This document shows, in pieces, positions 1 to 8,066 of a stretch of 64,000 bases of DNA. The DNA lies in contig NZ_FOGZ01000004.1 in assembly GCF_900111365.1 (NCBI RefSeq), positions 1-64,000 of the forward strand, given 5' to 3'. The notes beneath the pieces were generated by a model, which ran no database searches, was not told the DNA's origin, and saw only the letters and a program-made list of their open reading frames with translations. The position numbers and the translations under genes are program-made. Origin of the DNA: Propionibacterium cyclohexanicum. GTDB taxonomy: Bacteria; Actinomycetota; Actinomycetes; Propionibacteriales; Propionibacteriaceae. How positions within the stretch are numbered: position 1 is the first letter of the stretch; every line of letters begins with the position of its first letter.

Positions 1-97
1 CCCTGGGCTTCCGCAACCTCACCAACTACATCGCCAGAAGCCTGCTCGAGACAGGCGGATTCAGACCCCAACTACACCCTCGATTGGGATGAGCCCG
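1..97 (+). mobile_element. Right end of an insertion sequence inserted in gcvP
   Basis: The gcvP reading frame is colinear with the family down to position 98 and then stops matching. From there to the window edge the plus strand encodes a transposase-like C-terminus. The junction lies at about 94-97, where the element tip reads GGGCTCATCCC from the outside inwards. The other end, the partner inverted repeat and any target duplication are outside the window, so the IS family is an inference. Confidence 0.65.
3..92 (+). CDS. Transposase, C-terminal 29 residues (partial, ISL3-like)
   Basis: An open frame enters from the left edge and ends at TGA 90-92. It includes the stretch LGFRNLTNYIARSLLETGG followed by FRPQLHPRLG. 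A 'GFRN(L)TNYI.R.LL' ending resembles the C-terminus of ISL3-type (DDE_Tnp_ISL3) transposases of actinobacteria; this is recalled family knowledge, not a search. The frame reads toward the gcvP junction and stops about 4 bp before it, as is usual for transposase genes that run to the IS tip. Only the last 29 codons are visible. Confidence 0.55.
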   Translation: MGFRNLTNYIARSLLETGGFRPQLHPRLG

Positions 98-2182
98 TCC
101 GGGTTGCGCGAGCCCGACCAGGGCATTGAGGTTGGCGCCATCGACATAGACCTGTCCGCCCGCCTCGTGCACCATCGAGCACAGTCTCGTGATGGTCTCC
201 TCGAAGACGCCGTGCGTACTGGGATAGGTGACCATCGCCACAGCGACTGTGTCGCCATGGCGCGCCAGCTTGTCGGCCAGGTCCGTCAGGTCGATCTGGC
301 CGTCGGCTTCGGACTTCACGACAACGACCTGAAGGCCTGCCATGCTCGCGGAGGCGGCGTTGGTGCCGTGCGCCGAGGACGGGATGAGGCAGACGCGGCG
401 GTGGCCTTCGCCGCGGGAGCGGTGGTAGGCCCGGATGGCCGACAGGCCGGCGAACTCACCGGCCGCCCCGGAGTTGGGTTGCAGCGTGCATCCCGCGTAG
501 CCGGTGATGGCCATCAGCCAGTCCGAGAGCTCTTTCAGGAGGATCCGGTAGCCCTGCGCGTCCTCGCTGGGGGCGAAGGGATGCAGGTCCGCGAAACCGG
601 GCAGGGTCATGGCCTCCAGTGCTACGGCAGGGTTGAGTTTCATGGTGCAGGAGCCGAGCGGGATCATGCCCGTGTCGAGCGCGTAGTCGCGGTTCTGGAG
701 AGTCCGCAGATAGCGCATCAAGCGCGTCTCGTTGTGCTGACCGGTGAACACCGGATGGGTCATGAACGCATCCGTGCGCAGATCGGCGCCCAGGCCGCCC
801 CACGGTTCGGCCGGTCCCTGGGGGCTTCCAGCGAAGGCCTGCACGACATGATCGAGATCCTCGTCGGTGGCGTCCTCCCCGATGCTGATCCCCACCAAGT
901 CGTGATCCACCAGCCGCAGATACACCCCCAGCTCGCGAGCGGCGGACACGATCTGGCGTGCCCGACCCGGCGCCCGTACCGTGAGCGTGTCGAAGAAACT
1001 CCCTGACAGGAGTTCGAACCCGCCGGCGCGCAACACCCCGGCCAGCCCACGAGCGCGCCCGTGGATGCTGCGCGCCATGGCTCGTAGTCCCTCGGGGCCG
1101 TGATGGACGCCGTACATCGCGGCCACCACGGCGAGCAGCACTTGGGCCGTGCAGATATTGGAGGTCGCCTTGTCGCGGCGGATGTGCTGTTCGCGGGTCT
1201 GGAGCGCCAGCCGATAGGCGACGGCGCCCTCGGCATCCCGCGAGACCCCCACCAGCCGCCCGGGCAGCTGCCGGGCAAGCTCGTCGCGTACCGCGATGTA
1301 GCCGGCATGCGGACCGCCGTAGAACAGGGGCACCCCGAAGCGCTGGGTGCTGCCCACCGCAATGTCGGCACCCCATTGCCCCGGTGGCACGACGAGCGCC
1401 AGCGCGAGCGGATCGGCGGCGGCGATCACCAGGGCCCCGGCATCGTGAGCTGCGCCGGCCAGGGCGCGCAGCTCGTCGGTGCTGTGCATCCGCCCGTCCA
1501 CGGTGGGGGTCTGCACCACCACCGCGAAGGCCTCGCCCAGGGCAGCCGGATCGTCGGGGTGCGCTGCCGGGAACACCTCGACACCGATCGCATCCATCCG
1601 GGTGTGCAGCACGGCAAGGCTTTGCGGAAGCAAACCCGGCCCCACGACGACTCGTCCGCGCTTCCCACGGGAGACCCGGTGCGCCATCGCGACTGCCTCG
1701 GCCACCGCTGTGGGCTCGTCCAGCAGCGACGACCCGGCAATCGGCAGGCCGGTCAGCTCGGCGATCATGGTCTGGAAGGTCAGCAGGGCCTCCAGCCGGC
1801 CCTGGCTGATCTCCGGTTGGTAGGGGGTATATGCGGTGTACCAGCCGGGGTTCTCCAGCACATTGCGGCGCAGCACGGCAGGAGTGATGGTGCCGTGGTA
1901 GCCCATTCCGATCATCGCGCGGCGGGGATGGTTCAGCCCGGCGAGCTCGCGCATCCGGGCAGCGATGGCGGCCTCATTGCGGGCCAGCGGCACATCGAGA
2001 CTGCCGGTCATCGCGATCTGGGAGGGGATGGCCTGACGGCTCAGCTCATCGAGGCTGCCCAGGCCGAGCTGCGCGAGCATCTCATCCTGGTCGGCAGCAC
2101 TGGGGCCGATCTGGCGCGTGCTGAAATCATCGTACGGCCAGCCGGAGCCGCCGCCCTGCCCTGCCCGTTCGGCCCAATCCAT
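98..2182 (-). pseudogene. gcvP: Glycine dehydrogenase (P-protein), 3' end removed by IS insertion
   Basis: GcvP decarboxylates glycine with PLP and loads the aminomethyl group onto lipoyl-GcvH. About 695 genuine residues are present, including the STHGVFEE region and the segment VDGANLNALVGLAQPG. The family then normally runs into a short loop and the PLP-lysine motif HLNLHKTF. Here the frame instead reads 23 unrelated residues and stops at position 26. Both the catalytic lysine and the roughly 250-residue C-terminal part are therefore missing from this copy, and the product should be inactive. The remainder may lie beyond the IS, outside the window. Start chosen at ATG 2182 because a -10 box TAGACT lies 6 bp upstream (leaderless). 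Same strand as gcvH and garA, as in mycobacteria. Confidence 0.88.
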
Positions 2183-2188
2183 GGAAGA

Positions 2189-2194
2189 AGTCTA
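2189..2194 (-). promoter_or_regulatory. -10 element TAGACT, leaderless gcvP promoter
   Basis: TAGACT is followed by 6 bases and then the ATG at 2182. No Shine-Dalgarno fits in between, so transcription probably starts at the start codon. If so, the broken gcvP can be transcribed independently of the upstream merR. Confidence 0.5.
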
Positions 2195-2311
2195 GTGAGC
2201 GACCGGTACGCCGACCGGTCCGTGCAATGCGTCCGCGGGCAGCGGGGCGGTTCCAAGCGCCCGCTCTCAGCGCCCGCTGCCGGGTGCCACCTGCCGAGTA
2301 CCGAGTACCGA

Positions 2312-2887
2312 TCAGGATGCCGACTGCCGGGCGTGCCGGCGCCTGGCCCGTGAGAATTCGTCGTCGCCCCCGCCGGGCTCACGGTCGTCGCGTTGCACGG
2401 GCAATTCGGTGAGGGTTCCCTTGATCTCGCGAGCGACGCCGTCGAGGGCAATCGCGAACATGCCCTGGCCGCCCCGCAGCAGGTCGAAGACCTGGTGTTC
2501 GCTCGTGCACTCGTAGACCGAGACGCCGTCGCTGAGGATCGTCACACCACCGAGTTCCCGGTTGCCGCGGGTGTGCAGATAGTCCACGGCCTTGCGAATC
2601 TGCTGCAGCGAGATGCCGGCGTCGAGGAGGCTCTTCACGACCTTGAGCATGAGAATGTCGCGAAAGGAGTAGAGCCGCTGGGTGCCCGAACCCTCCGCAG
2701 AGCGGATGGCGGGGGTGACGAGCCGGGTGCGCGCCCAGTAGTCGAGCTGACGATAGGTGATGCCGGCGATGCGGCAGGCGGTCGAGCCCCGGAACCCAGC
2801 GTCCTCGGGGACGGGGGCGTAGTCGCCCTCGAACAGGACATCCTGCTGGATGTCGCTCGTCATCCGCCCGGAGGCTGGGTAGGTCAC
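2312..2887 (-). CDS. MerR-family transcriptional regulator (Rv1830-like)
   Basis: This 191-residue regulator has the winged-helix signature of MerR proteins (ITYRQLDYWARTRLV, then a Q/G-rich turn and RLYSFRDILMLKVVKSLLDAGISL). A C-terminal domain (GVTILSDGVSVYEC...FDLLRGGQGMFAIALDGV) replaces the usual metal-binding helix. It sits between the bifunctional nuclease gene and gcvP, the same place as M. tuberculosis Rv1830. Start: GTG 2887 follows GAGGAAAGAGG at good spacing; upstream in-frame ATGs at 2914 and 2986 lack a ribosome site. The tail is charged and probably disordered. The ligand is unknown. Confidence 0.85.
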   Translation of the reverse strand: MTYPASGRMTSDIQQDVLFEGDYAPVPEDAGFRGSTACRIAGITYRQLDYWARTRLVTPAIRSAEGSGTQRLYSFRDILMLKVVKSLLDAGISLQQIRKAVDYLHTRGNRELGGVTILSDGVSVYECTSEHQVFDLLRGGQGMFAIALDGVAREIKGTLTELPVQRDDREPGGGDDEFSRARRRHARQSAS

Positions 2888-2941
2888 GCTGGCCTCTTTC
2901 CTCGGTCGACGCATCACAGGGCCTGCTGCGCTGCACTCCTG

Positions 2942-2971
2942 ACGGTAAGCGTCCCACCCACCACGGCGCAA
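2942..2971 (-). promoter_or_regulatory. Candidate promoter of the merR gene
   Basis: On the minus strand, TTGCGC (2971-2966), an 18-bp spacer and TACCGT (2947-2942) form a plausible housekeeping promoter. It gives a leader of about 48 nt before GTG 2887. MerR proteins often bind such long spacers, so autoregulation is possible but not shown. Confidence 0.4.
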
Positions 2972-3073
2972 TGACATCGGCGCCACGAAGCGGTCGTGTC
3001 GCGCCCCGAGCGGACCTGCCGTGCAGCGGCGATGAGCGGCTGTGCCCAGCGACGAGGGCGATCGCGGCCCGGT

Positions 3074-3535
3074 TCAGGGCTCGAAATCACCGGGGTCCAC
3101 CTGGTCGAGGAAGCTCTTGAACTCCTCGACGACATCCGCGTCGCCGTCGACAGCCTCGACGCCCAGTTCAGACACCAACTCGTCGGGGCACTCCACGGGA
3201 AAGTCAAGCACGATGGACAGGGCGACGATGTCGGACAGCCGACCCTCGATCTCGTCTGCGTCGACGAGGATCCGGGCGCTGAAGACACCCTCGCGCCAGC
3301 CGGTGATCTCGGCACTGATGTCGTGAGGGTGCAGTGCCTCCACGATTTCGGCGAACAACCGGAAGCTGGGTGCCGCTCCGCCGTTGTCCTGCTCGCTGAT
3401 GCCGAGCACCGTGGCCGCGGTCACGGCGTCCACCCACACGGGGATCAGCCGTGTCGTGCCCTTCTCGCGCAGCAGCAGCACGGGCTGGTCCGCGGACTCC
3501 ATGATCCTGACACCGGCAACTTCGAGTTCGGCCAT
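3074..3535 (-). CDS. Bifunctional nuclease domain protein (DUF151)
   Basis: This 153-residue protein belongs to the DUF151/BFN family. The core reads PVLLLREKGTTRLIPVWVDAVTAATV and then FRLFAEIVEALHPHDISAEITGWREGVFSARI. Plant and Thermotoga members have RNase/DNase activity; the role in actinobacteria is not settled. An acidic C-terminal tail (VDGDADVVEEF) is present. The ATG at 3535 lies 1 bp after the stop of the upstream merR/ftsR gene, implying translational coupling. The same gene order occurs around Rv1829. Confidence 0.85.
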   Translation of the reverse strand: MAELEVAGVRIMESADQPVLLLREKGTTRLIPVWVDAVTAATVLGISEQDNGGAAPSFRLFAEIVEALHPHDISAEITGWREGVFSARILVDADEIEGRLSDIVALSIVLDFPVECPDELVSELGVEAVDGDADVVEEFKSFLDQVDPGDFEP

Positions 3536-3536
3536 T

Positions 3537-4229
3537 TCAACGCTCCAGCAAGGTGTACATGAGGGCGACGTGTGCATGGATGACGAGCTGGGAGACTTCG
3601 CTGAGCAGATGGGCTGCGTCCGGGTTATTGCGCACGAACGGCTGAACGCCCTGCTCCACCAGCCCGGCCTCCCGCTCGGCGGCCTGTTTGATCGCCCGTA
3701 GATGACGGGTGTCCATACCGTATGCCTGCAGCTTTCGTGCCACCACGCAGATCATCAGGGCTTCACGCCCGTAATAGGACGAATTACGCCGGGGCATGAC
3801 CAGTTGCTGGCGTTCCAGTTCGATGAGGCGCGCCTCGGGCAGTCCCGAGCCCCTGAGGAGTTCACGGCGGGTGAGGCGAATCGGCCGGCTCGCATGATTC
3901 TCATGGCGCTCAGCCGCCGCGCCGGAGGAGGACTCCACGGGCGGCGGGGGCGGCGGCTCGGCGCGCGGCGGCTCCTTGCCGGCGTCCATGAGCTCGAGGT
4001 TCTCGCGGATGACCTTGAGCGGCAGGTACTGATCGCGCTGCACCCGCAGGATGTAGCGCAACCGGTCGATGTCCGCCTGGGAGTACTTGCGATAGCCCGA
4101 CGGTGCGCGTTCGGGCGAGACCAGACCTTCTCCCTCAAGGAACCTGATCTTGGAAATAGAGACGTCGGGGAACTCTGCCTTGAGGATCGTGAGGACCTGG
4201 CCGATGCTTCGCAACGGCGCCTGGGCCAT
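3537..4229 (-). CDS. ftsR: FtsR-like MerR-family regulator (Rv1828-like)
   Basis: The protein has 230 residues. Residues 8-75 form the MerR DNA-binding head (SIGQVLTILKAEFPDVSISK, GYRKYSQADIDRLRYIL). A proline-rich linker (about 87-100) follows, then a conserved C-terminal domain with RREL and YYGREAL motifs. In Corynebacterium the orthologue FtsR activates ftsZ; Mycobacterium Rv1828 is structurally characterised. Its ATG at 4229 overlaps the garA stop in TGATG, so it is translated with garA. The position between garA and the DUF151 gene matches the orthologues. The symbol is assigned by similarity and synteny. Confidence 0.85.
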   Translation of the reverse strand: MAQAPLRSIGQVLTILKAEFPDVSISKIRFLEGEGLVSPERAPSGYRKYSQADIDRLRYILRVQRDQYLPLKVIRENLELMDAGKEPPRAEPPPPPPVESSSGAAAERHENHASRPIRLTRRELLRGSGLPEARLIELERQQLVMPRRNSSYYGREALMICVVARKLQAYGMDTRHLRAIKQAAEREAGLVEQGVQPFVRNNPDAAHLLSEVSQLVIHAHVALMYTLLER

Positions 4230-4717
4230 CAGCGCAGCCCGTGCTCGCTCACGAAGAAGACCATCCGGAACTTGCCTATCTGGACTTCCTCACCTGGTCG
4301 CAGCACGGCCGACCCGTCAACGAGCGTCCGATTCACGTAGGTTCCATTGAGACTGCCGAGATCGGTGATCCGCACCTCGCCGCCCACCATGTCGAAACGC
4401 GCGTGATGGCGCGAGACGGTGATGTCATCGAGGAAGATGTCACAGTCGGGGCTGCGGCCGGCAGTGGTCTGCTGCTGGTCCAGCAGGTAGCGGGCGCCGA
4501 CATCGGGGCCCCGGGTGACGATGAGCAGGGCATTGCCCTCGGGCAGGGCGCTGACCGCGGCGGTGTCCTCGGCACTGATTTCGGTGCGAGGGGCATCCTC
4601 CTCGATCGCGGGAATCACGGAAGTGGTCTCCGAGGAACTCCCGAGCCGCTCCCCACACTGAGCGCAGAAATTACTTCGGTCAGGGTTCTCGTGACCGCAC
4701 TTCTCGCAAATCATCAT
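4229..4717 (-). CDS. garA: GarA-like FHA-domain regulator with N-terminal zinc ribbon
   Basis: GarA binds and inhibits 2-oxoglutarate-dependent enzymes (2-oxoglutarate decarboxylase, glutamate dehydrogenase) until Ser/Thr kinases phosphorylate its N-terminal ETT motif. Here residues 28-33 read SSETTS, with Thr31/Thr32 as likely phosphosites. The FHA domain (about 60-158) keeps AGRSPDCDIFLDDITVSRHH and DLGSLNGTYVN. Unlike M. tuberculosis GarA, it begins with a CxxC...CxxC zinc ribbon (Cys4, 7, 18, 21). Start ATG 4717 is preceded by AAGGAAAGAG; a GTG directly after gcvH (4819) would add 34 unrelated residues. An ATG at 4714 is an equal alternative. The next gene overlaps by TGATG. Confidence 0.88.
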   Translation of the reverse strand: MMICEKCGHENPDRSNFCAQCGERLGSSSETTSVIPAIEEDAPRTEISAEDTAAVSALPEGNALLIVTRGPDVGARYLLDQQQTTAGRSPDCDIFLDDITVSRHHARFDMVGGEVRITDLGSLNGTYVNRTLVDGSAVLRPGEEVQIGKFRMVFFVSEHGLR

Positions 4718-4819
4718 GGCGCGAACTCTTTCCTTGGTGACGACCAACCTGGCCGGTCTCCCCCACCTTACCGACCGCAGGCGGCACTCTGGGCAGGCTG
4801 GCCGGGGGTCAACCGACAC

Positions 4820-5206
4820 TCACTGCTCGCCGATGAGCTCCTGATATGCCTCGGCGTCGAGCAGCTCGTCAACGCCCGGATCGTCGGCCAACTCCACCTC
4901 GAACAGCCAACCCTCTTCGTAGGGAGCAGCATTGACGGTCTCGGGGGACTCGTCGAGAGCTTCATTGACAGCACTGACGATACCGGTGGCGGGTGCGAAC
5001 AGATCCGACACCGACTTGGTGGACTCGAGTTCACCGCACGGATCCCCGGCGACGACTTGTGCCCCCACAGTGGGCGCAGAGACATAGACGATGTCGCCCA
5101 GCTCACGAGCGGCGTACTCGGTGACCCCGACACGCGCGGTGGCCCCCTCGACGCGCACCCATTCATGCTCGCGGCTGTACAGGAGATCGGAAGGAACTTC
5201 AGTCAT
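4820..5206 (-). CDS. gcvH: Glycine cleavage system H protein
   Basis: GcvH carries the lipoyl group that shuttles the aminomethyl intermediate between GcvP, GcvT and the lipoamide dehydrogenase. The 128-residue protein is of normal length, with the lipoylation lysine in ELESTKSVSDLF (Lys64). ATG 5206 follows AGAGAGG; the upstream in-frame start at 5248 has no ribosome site. The gene heads the run gcvH-garA-ftsR-DUF151-merR-gcvP. Because gcvP at the far end is interrupted, GcvH may now lack its cognate decarboxylase unless another copy exists. It could still serve as a lipoyl carrier. Confidence 0.95.
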   Translation of the reverse strand: MTEVPSDLLYSREHEWVRVEGATARVGVTEYAARELGDIVYVSAPTVGAQVVAGDPCGELESTKSVSDLFAPATGIVSAVNEALDESPETVNAAPYEEGWLFEVELADDPGVDELLDAEAYQELIGEQ

Positions 5207-5288
5207 GGCAGTACCTCTCTGACGTGTCGTTCGGATCCACTGCCTCACAAGTCAACCATCACTCGAGTAAGCTCGCGAGCTGCCCAGG

Positions 5289-5412
5289 AGCCTGGGCGAG
5301 CCTGCGAGCCCTTCAGTGGAGCCTGGGCGAGCCTGCGAGCCCTTCAGTGGAGCCTGGGCGAGCCTGCGAGCCCTTCAGTGGAGTCGGGAGCGAGCCTGCG
5401 AACCGTTGAGAG
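5289..5412. repeat. 31-bp tandem repeat array, 3 identical units plus one degenerate
   Basis: Three identical 31-bp units start at 5289, 5320 and 5351 (each begins AGCCTGGGCGAGCCTGCGAG). A diverged fourth runs to about 5412. The array fills the gcvH-pgsA2 gap and overlaps the last codons of the phosphatidyltransferase gene, whose stop lies at 5375 in unit three. The unit contains the direct sub-repeat GAGCCTG/GCGAGCC. There are no spacers between units, so this is a minisatellite rather than a CRISPR array. Confidence 0.9.
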
Positions 5413-6016
5413 AAGGTGCGCTGGCGAGCAGCAGGCGGGTCTGGTGCACATAAAGTGCGCCGGCCCACCAATAGAGGAAGGCCCCCCACAGGGCGAACGC
5501 CCACCCGACGATCCGGGCTGCCGGTGCCCAGCCCCATGGCCCGGCGCCCAGCAGTACCAGCGGCAGGGCGTAGAGCAGGCAGAAGGTGGCGGCCTTGCCG
5601 ACGAAATGCACCGGAAGGCTGGTGTAGCCGCGTGTCTTGAGCGCGGGGACGAGACACAGCATCATGATGTCCCTTGTCAGCAGCACCACGAGGAACCACC
5701 ACGGGATGATGCCACGCACCGTGAGCCCCACCACAGTCGCCGCGATGTACAGCCGATCGGCAACCGGGTCGAGCATCTGCCCCAGCCGGCTGATCTGGTG
5801 GAGCCCGCGTGCGAGTTTGCCATCGAGCCAGTCGGTGGCGCTGGCGATGGCGAGCAGGACGATCGCAGCGACATCGGCATGTCGCAGGATGAGGGCGAGG
5901 AACAGCGGCACCCCGGCCAGCCGCAATGCGGACAGCAGATTGGGGATCGTGATGACGGCGTCGGTGTCGTAGCCGGTCTCCCGAACCGACACCTCGCTGT
6001 GTTGAGAATCGCCCAC
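5375..6016 (-). CDS. CDP-alcohol phosphatidyltransferase (PgsA2-like)
   Basis: This is a 213-residue integral membrane enzyme that transfers a phosphatidyl group from CDP-diacylglycerol to an alcohol. The family signature D-x2-D-G-x2-A-R-x8-G-x3-D-x3-D is intact in DWLDGKLAR...GQMLDPVADR. Several hydrophobic helices follow (IPWWFLVVLLTRDIMMLCLV, ATFCLLYALPLVLLGAG). Product (phosphatidylglycerophosphate, cardiolipin or other) cannot be fixed from sequence; position near gcvH matches M. tuberculosis pgsA2 (Rv1822). GTG 6016 has TAGTCT 6 bp upstream, so it is probably leaderless. The last residues (SQARSRLH) are encoded by the adjoining 31-bp repeat. Confidence 0.85.
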   Translation of the reverse strand: MGDSQHSEVSVRETGYDTDAVITIPNLLSALRLAGVPLFLALILRHADVAAIVLLAIASATDWLDGKLARGLHQISRLGQMLDPVADRLYIAATVVGLTVRGIIPWWFLVVLLTRDIMMLCLVPALKTRGYTSLPVHFVGKAATFCLLYALPLVLLGAGPWGWAPAARIVGWAFALWGAFLYWWAGALYVHQTRLLLASAPSLNGSQARSRLH

Positions 6017-6022
6017 GTCCTC

Positions 6023-6028
6023 AGACTA
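6023..6028 (-). promoter_or_regulatory. -10 element TAGTCT, leaderless pgsA2-like promoter
   Basis: TAGTCT is 6 bp before GTG 6016 and lies in the 17-bp gap after pimA, giving the gene its own start separate from the PIM operon. Confidence 0.5.
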
Positions 6029-6033
6029 GGCCA

Positions 6034-7191
6034 TCACAGCGTCGCGCCCGGTGGCCGGCGCTCGTCCGTGTCCTTGTCACGCAACCATGCCGAATTCTGC
6101 TGGGCAAGCACATACATGGCGAGCACCTGGGGCCCGATGACCGACCAGTCGTAGCGCTCGGCCAGCGCCCTGCCGCGCGACAGGCGCAGGTCGCGGGGTT
6201 CGGCCAGACTGCGCAGAATGGCCCGTGAGGCACTGGCCGAGTTGCCGGCGCGGAAGAGCCAGCCGACCGGGCCGTCGTCGTCCGTGAGAACCTCGACGAA
6301 GGCACGCAGGTCGGAGGCGACGACCGGGGCGCCACAGGCGAGCGCCTCCAGCAGGACGATCCCGAAACTCTCGCGTCCGGTCTGGGGGGCGATGTAGATA
6401 TCGCTTCGCCCCAGCCATTCGTTGCGCGCCTGATCGTCGAGCCCGCCCAGGAAGCGCACGCCCTCGACCGAGCGTGACGAGCCGTTGCCGATGACGACGA
6501 CGTCCAGATCGGGATAATGGGCCCGCACCAGCGGCAGGGCGGCAGTGAGCACCTCGAAGCCCTTGCGTGGCTCGTCGTAGCGCCCGAGGAAGGTGAGACG
6601 TGGATGCTCGCCGCCTCGCCAACGTCCCTGCGTGCCACAGATCGGATAGTCGTCGACATGGATGCCGTTACCGATGACAACGGGTGCCACACCCCGGTGG
6701 TGCTGTGCCACGGCGGCCGCCTCGCTCGACACTGCGATCGAGGAGTCGATCCTGCTGACCACCCTCGGCAGGATACGGTTCGCCAGCTCCACCGCCCCCA
6801 CGGCGGGGGTGGCTGTGTGGAAGGTCGCGGTGACCGGGCGGTCGGTGAAGTACAGCGCAAGCAGGCAGATGCTCGGGGTCACGGGCTCATGGAGGTGCAC
6901 GACATCGAACTGCCCATTGTCGAGCCAGTGTTTGACCGCCAGCGCCGGACCGATACCGAAGTTGATCCTGGCCACCGAGCCGTTGAAGTTCACGGGGACG
7001 GCTCGTCCTGCGGAGACGAACTCCCCAGGCAGCAGGCCGGTTTCGGCGAGGAGGGCCGGCGTGGCGCGGCCGGGAGCGATGATGGAGACTTTGTGCCCAT
7101 GTTCCTTGAGCCAGCCTGCCAGCCCCAGGACATGGTTCTGGACGCCGCCGGGCCGGGCGAACGAGTAGGGGCAGACGATGCCCACCTTCAT
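6034..7191 (-). CDS. pimA: Phosphatidylinositol alpha-mannosyltransferase
   Basis: PimA adds the first mannose from GDP-mannose to phosphatidylinositol on the cytoplasmic membrane face. The 385-residue GT4 enzyme begins MKVGIVCPYSFARPGGVQNH (nucleotide-sugar/acceptor loop). It has the donor-site motif ESFGIVLLEALACGAPVVAS near residue 275. Its ATG overlaps the acyltransferase stop by 4 bp (ATGA); open frame further upstream is only a shadow of that gene. Last gene of thrS-HIT-pgsA-acyltransferase-pimA, the same order as Rv2614c-Rv2610c. The C-terminus ends in a short charged tail. Confidence 0.93.
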   Translation of the reverse strand: MKVGIVCPYSFARPGGVQNHVLGLAGWLKEHGHKVSIIAPGRATPALLAETGLLPGEFVSAGRAVPVNFNGSVARINFGIGPALAVKHWLDNGQFDVVHLHEPVTPSICLLALYFTDRPVTATFHTATPAVGAVELANRILPRVVSRIDSSIAVSSEAAAVAQHHRGVAPVVIGNGIHVDDYPICGTQGRWRGGEHPRLTFLGRYDEPRKGFEVLTAALPLVRAHYPDLDVVVIGNGSSRSVEGVRFLGGLDDQARNEWLGRSDIYIAPQTGRESFGIVLLEALACGAPVVASDLRAFVEVLTDDDGPVGWLFRAGNSASASRAILRSLAEPRDLRLSRGRALAERYDWSVIGPQVLAMYVLAQQNSAWLRDKDTDERRPPGATL

Positions 7192-8066
7192 GCGGTCACT
7201 CCCTTGAAGAATCGCTGGAGCATGTGCCAGTCGAGCGGGTGGGCACGGATCTGCTCGACGAAGAAGTCCGCCAACCACTGGCTGGCTTCGATGAGCCCCT
7301 GCTCGTGGGGTCCTACGGCAATCGGGCCCGCTATCACGACATGGAGCTTGCGGTGCCCGTCGAACCAGGTGGCGGCTGCCATGAGGGGATGATTGCCCTG
7401 CTGGGCCAGCAGGGCTGGGCCCGGCGGCATCGTCTGCTCCAGGCGGCCGGTGGGAAGATCCCAGTGCACGGGCAGACCGCGACGGCTGAAGTCCCGATCG
7501 GCGACCAGACAGACGAGCGCCCCCGCGTCGACGTCGTCGCGCAGCAGACCGAAGACATTGCGCTCCTTGACACTGAAGATCTTGATACCGAGCTTCGCAC
7601 GCAGATCGCGGAAGTACTCGAACTGACCGTCGGGCAGGGCCTCGGCGACAGACGTCACGGGTAGCTGTTCCAGGCCGGCGTAGGCACCTACCAGGTCCCA
7701 GCTGCCCATGTGCGGCAGAGCTACCACCAGCCCTCCCTCGCGGCTGAGCCCGACCAGCCGCGCCCAGGCCTCGGGATCCTCGATGACGACCTTCTTGCGG
7801 ATCCTGGCCGGTGACCAGTGACCCAGCTGCAAGGACACCGCGACATTCTCGAACCAGGAGCTGAAGGCCTTGCGGGTGGCGCGGCGCCCGGGTTCGGCCC
7901 CGGTGATCACCTGGTAGTTGAGCTGCCATTGCCGCACGTGGCGAGGGGGTTTGGCCACCAGCCAGCGCAGCACCACCGCCCCGAGCGGACGCCACAGCCA
8001 TTGCGGCGTGTGGGCGCCCACCTTCATCACCGCGAGCTGGCTGAGGACATGCTTCCTGGGCTTCAC
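7188..8066 (-). CDS. Phosphatidylinositol mannoside acyltransferase (PatA-like)
   Basis: This 292-residue lysophospholipid acyltransferase-type protein acylates the PIM mannose in mycobacteria (PatA, Rv2611c). The HX4D catalytic motif is present as HMGSWD (His119, Asp124). DRDFSRRGLP and the PPGPALLA region are typical of the HtrB/LpxL fold. Start: GTG 8066 overlaps the PI-phosphate synthase stop by 4 bp (GTGA). The stop overlaps pimA by 4 bp. Coupled translation through the operon suggests the enzymes are made in fixed proportion at the membrane. Confidence 0.9.
   Translation of the reverse strand: MKPRKHVLSQLAVMKVGAHTPQWLWRPLGAVVLRWLVAKPPRHVRQWQLNYQVITGAEPGRRATRKAFSSWFENVAVSLQLGHWSPARIRKKVVIEDPEAWARLVGLSREGGLVVALPHMGSWDLVGAYAGLEQLPVTSVAEALPDGQFEYFRDLRAKLGIKIFSVKERNVFGLLRDDVDAGALVCLVADRDFSRRGLPVHWDLPTGRLEQTMPPGPALLAQQGNHPLMAAATWFDGHRKLHVVIAGPIAVGPHEQGLIEASQWLADFFVEQIRAHPLDWHMLQRFFKGVTA

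Noticed and set aside
89-1006. Long open frame on the plus strand opposite gcvP
   Set aside because: It mirrors gcvP codon for codon, has no ribosome site and low-complexity composition typical of antisense frames in GC-rich DNA.
1100-2353. 417-codon plus-strand frame over the gcvP 5' region
   Set aside because: Antisense shadow of gcvP; no recognisable domain.
5289-5412. CRISPR array
   Set aside because: Units are contiguous with no spacers and no cas genes are near; the same applies to the 12005 and 41921 arrays.
7192-8001. N-terminal extension of pimA
   Set aside because: The extra frame lies in the acyltransferase gene; MKVGIVCPYS at 7191 is the true family start.
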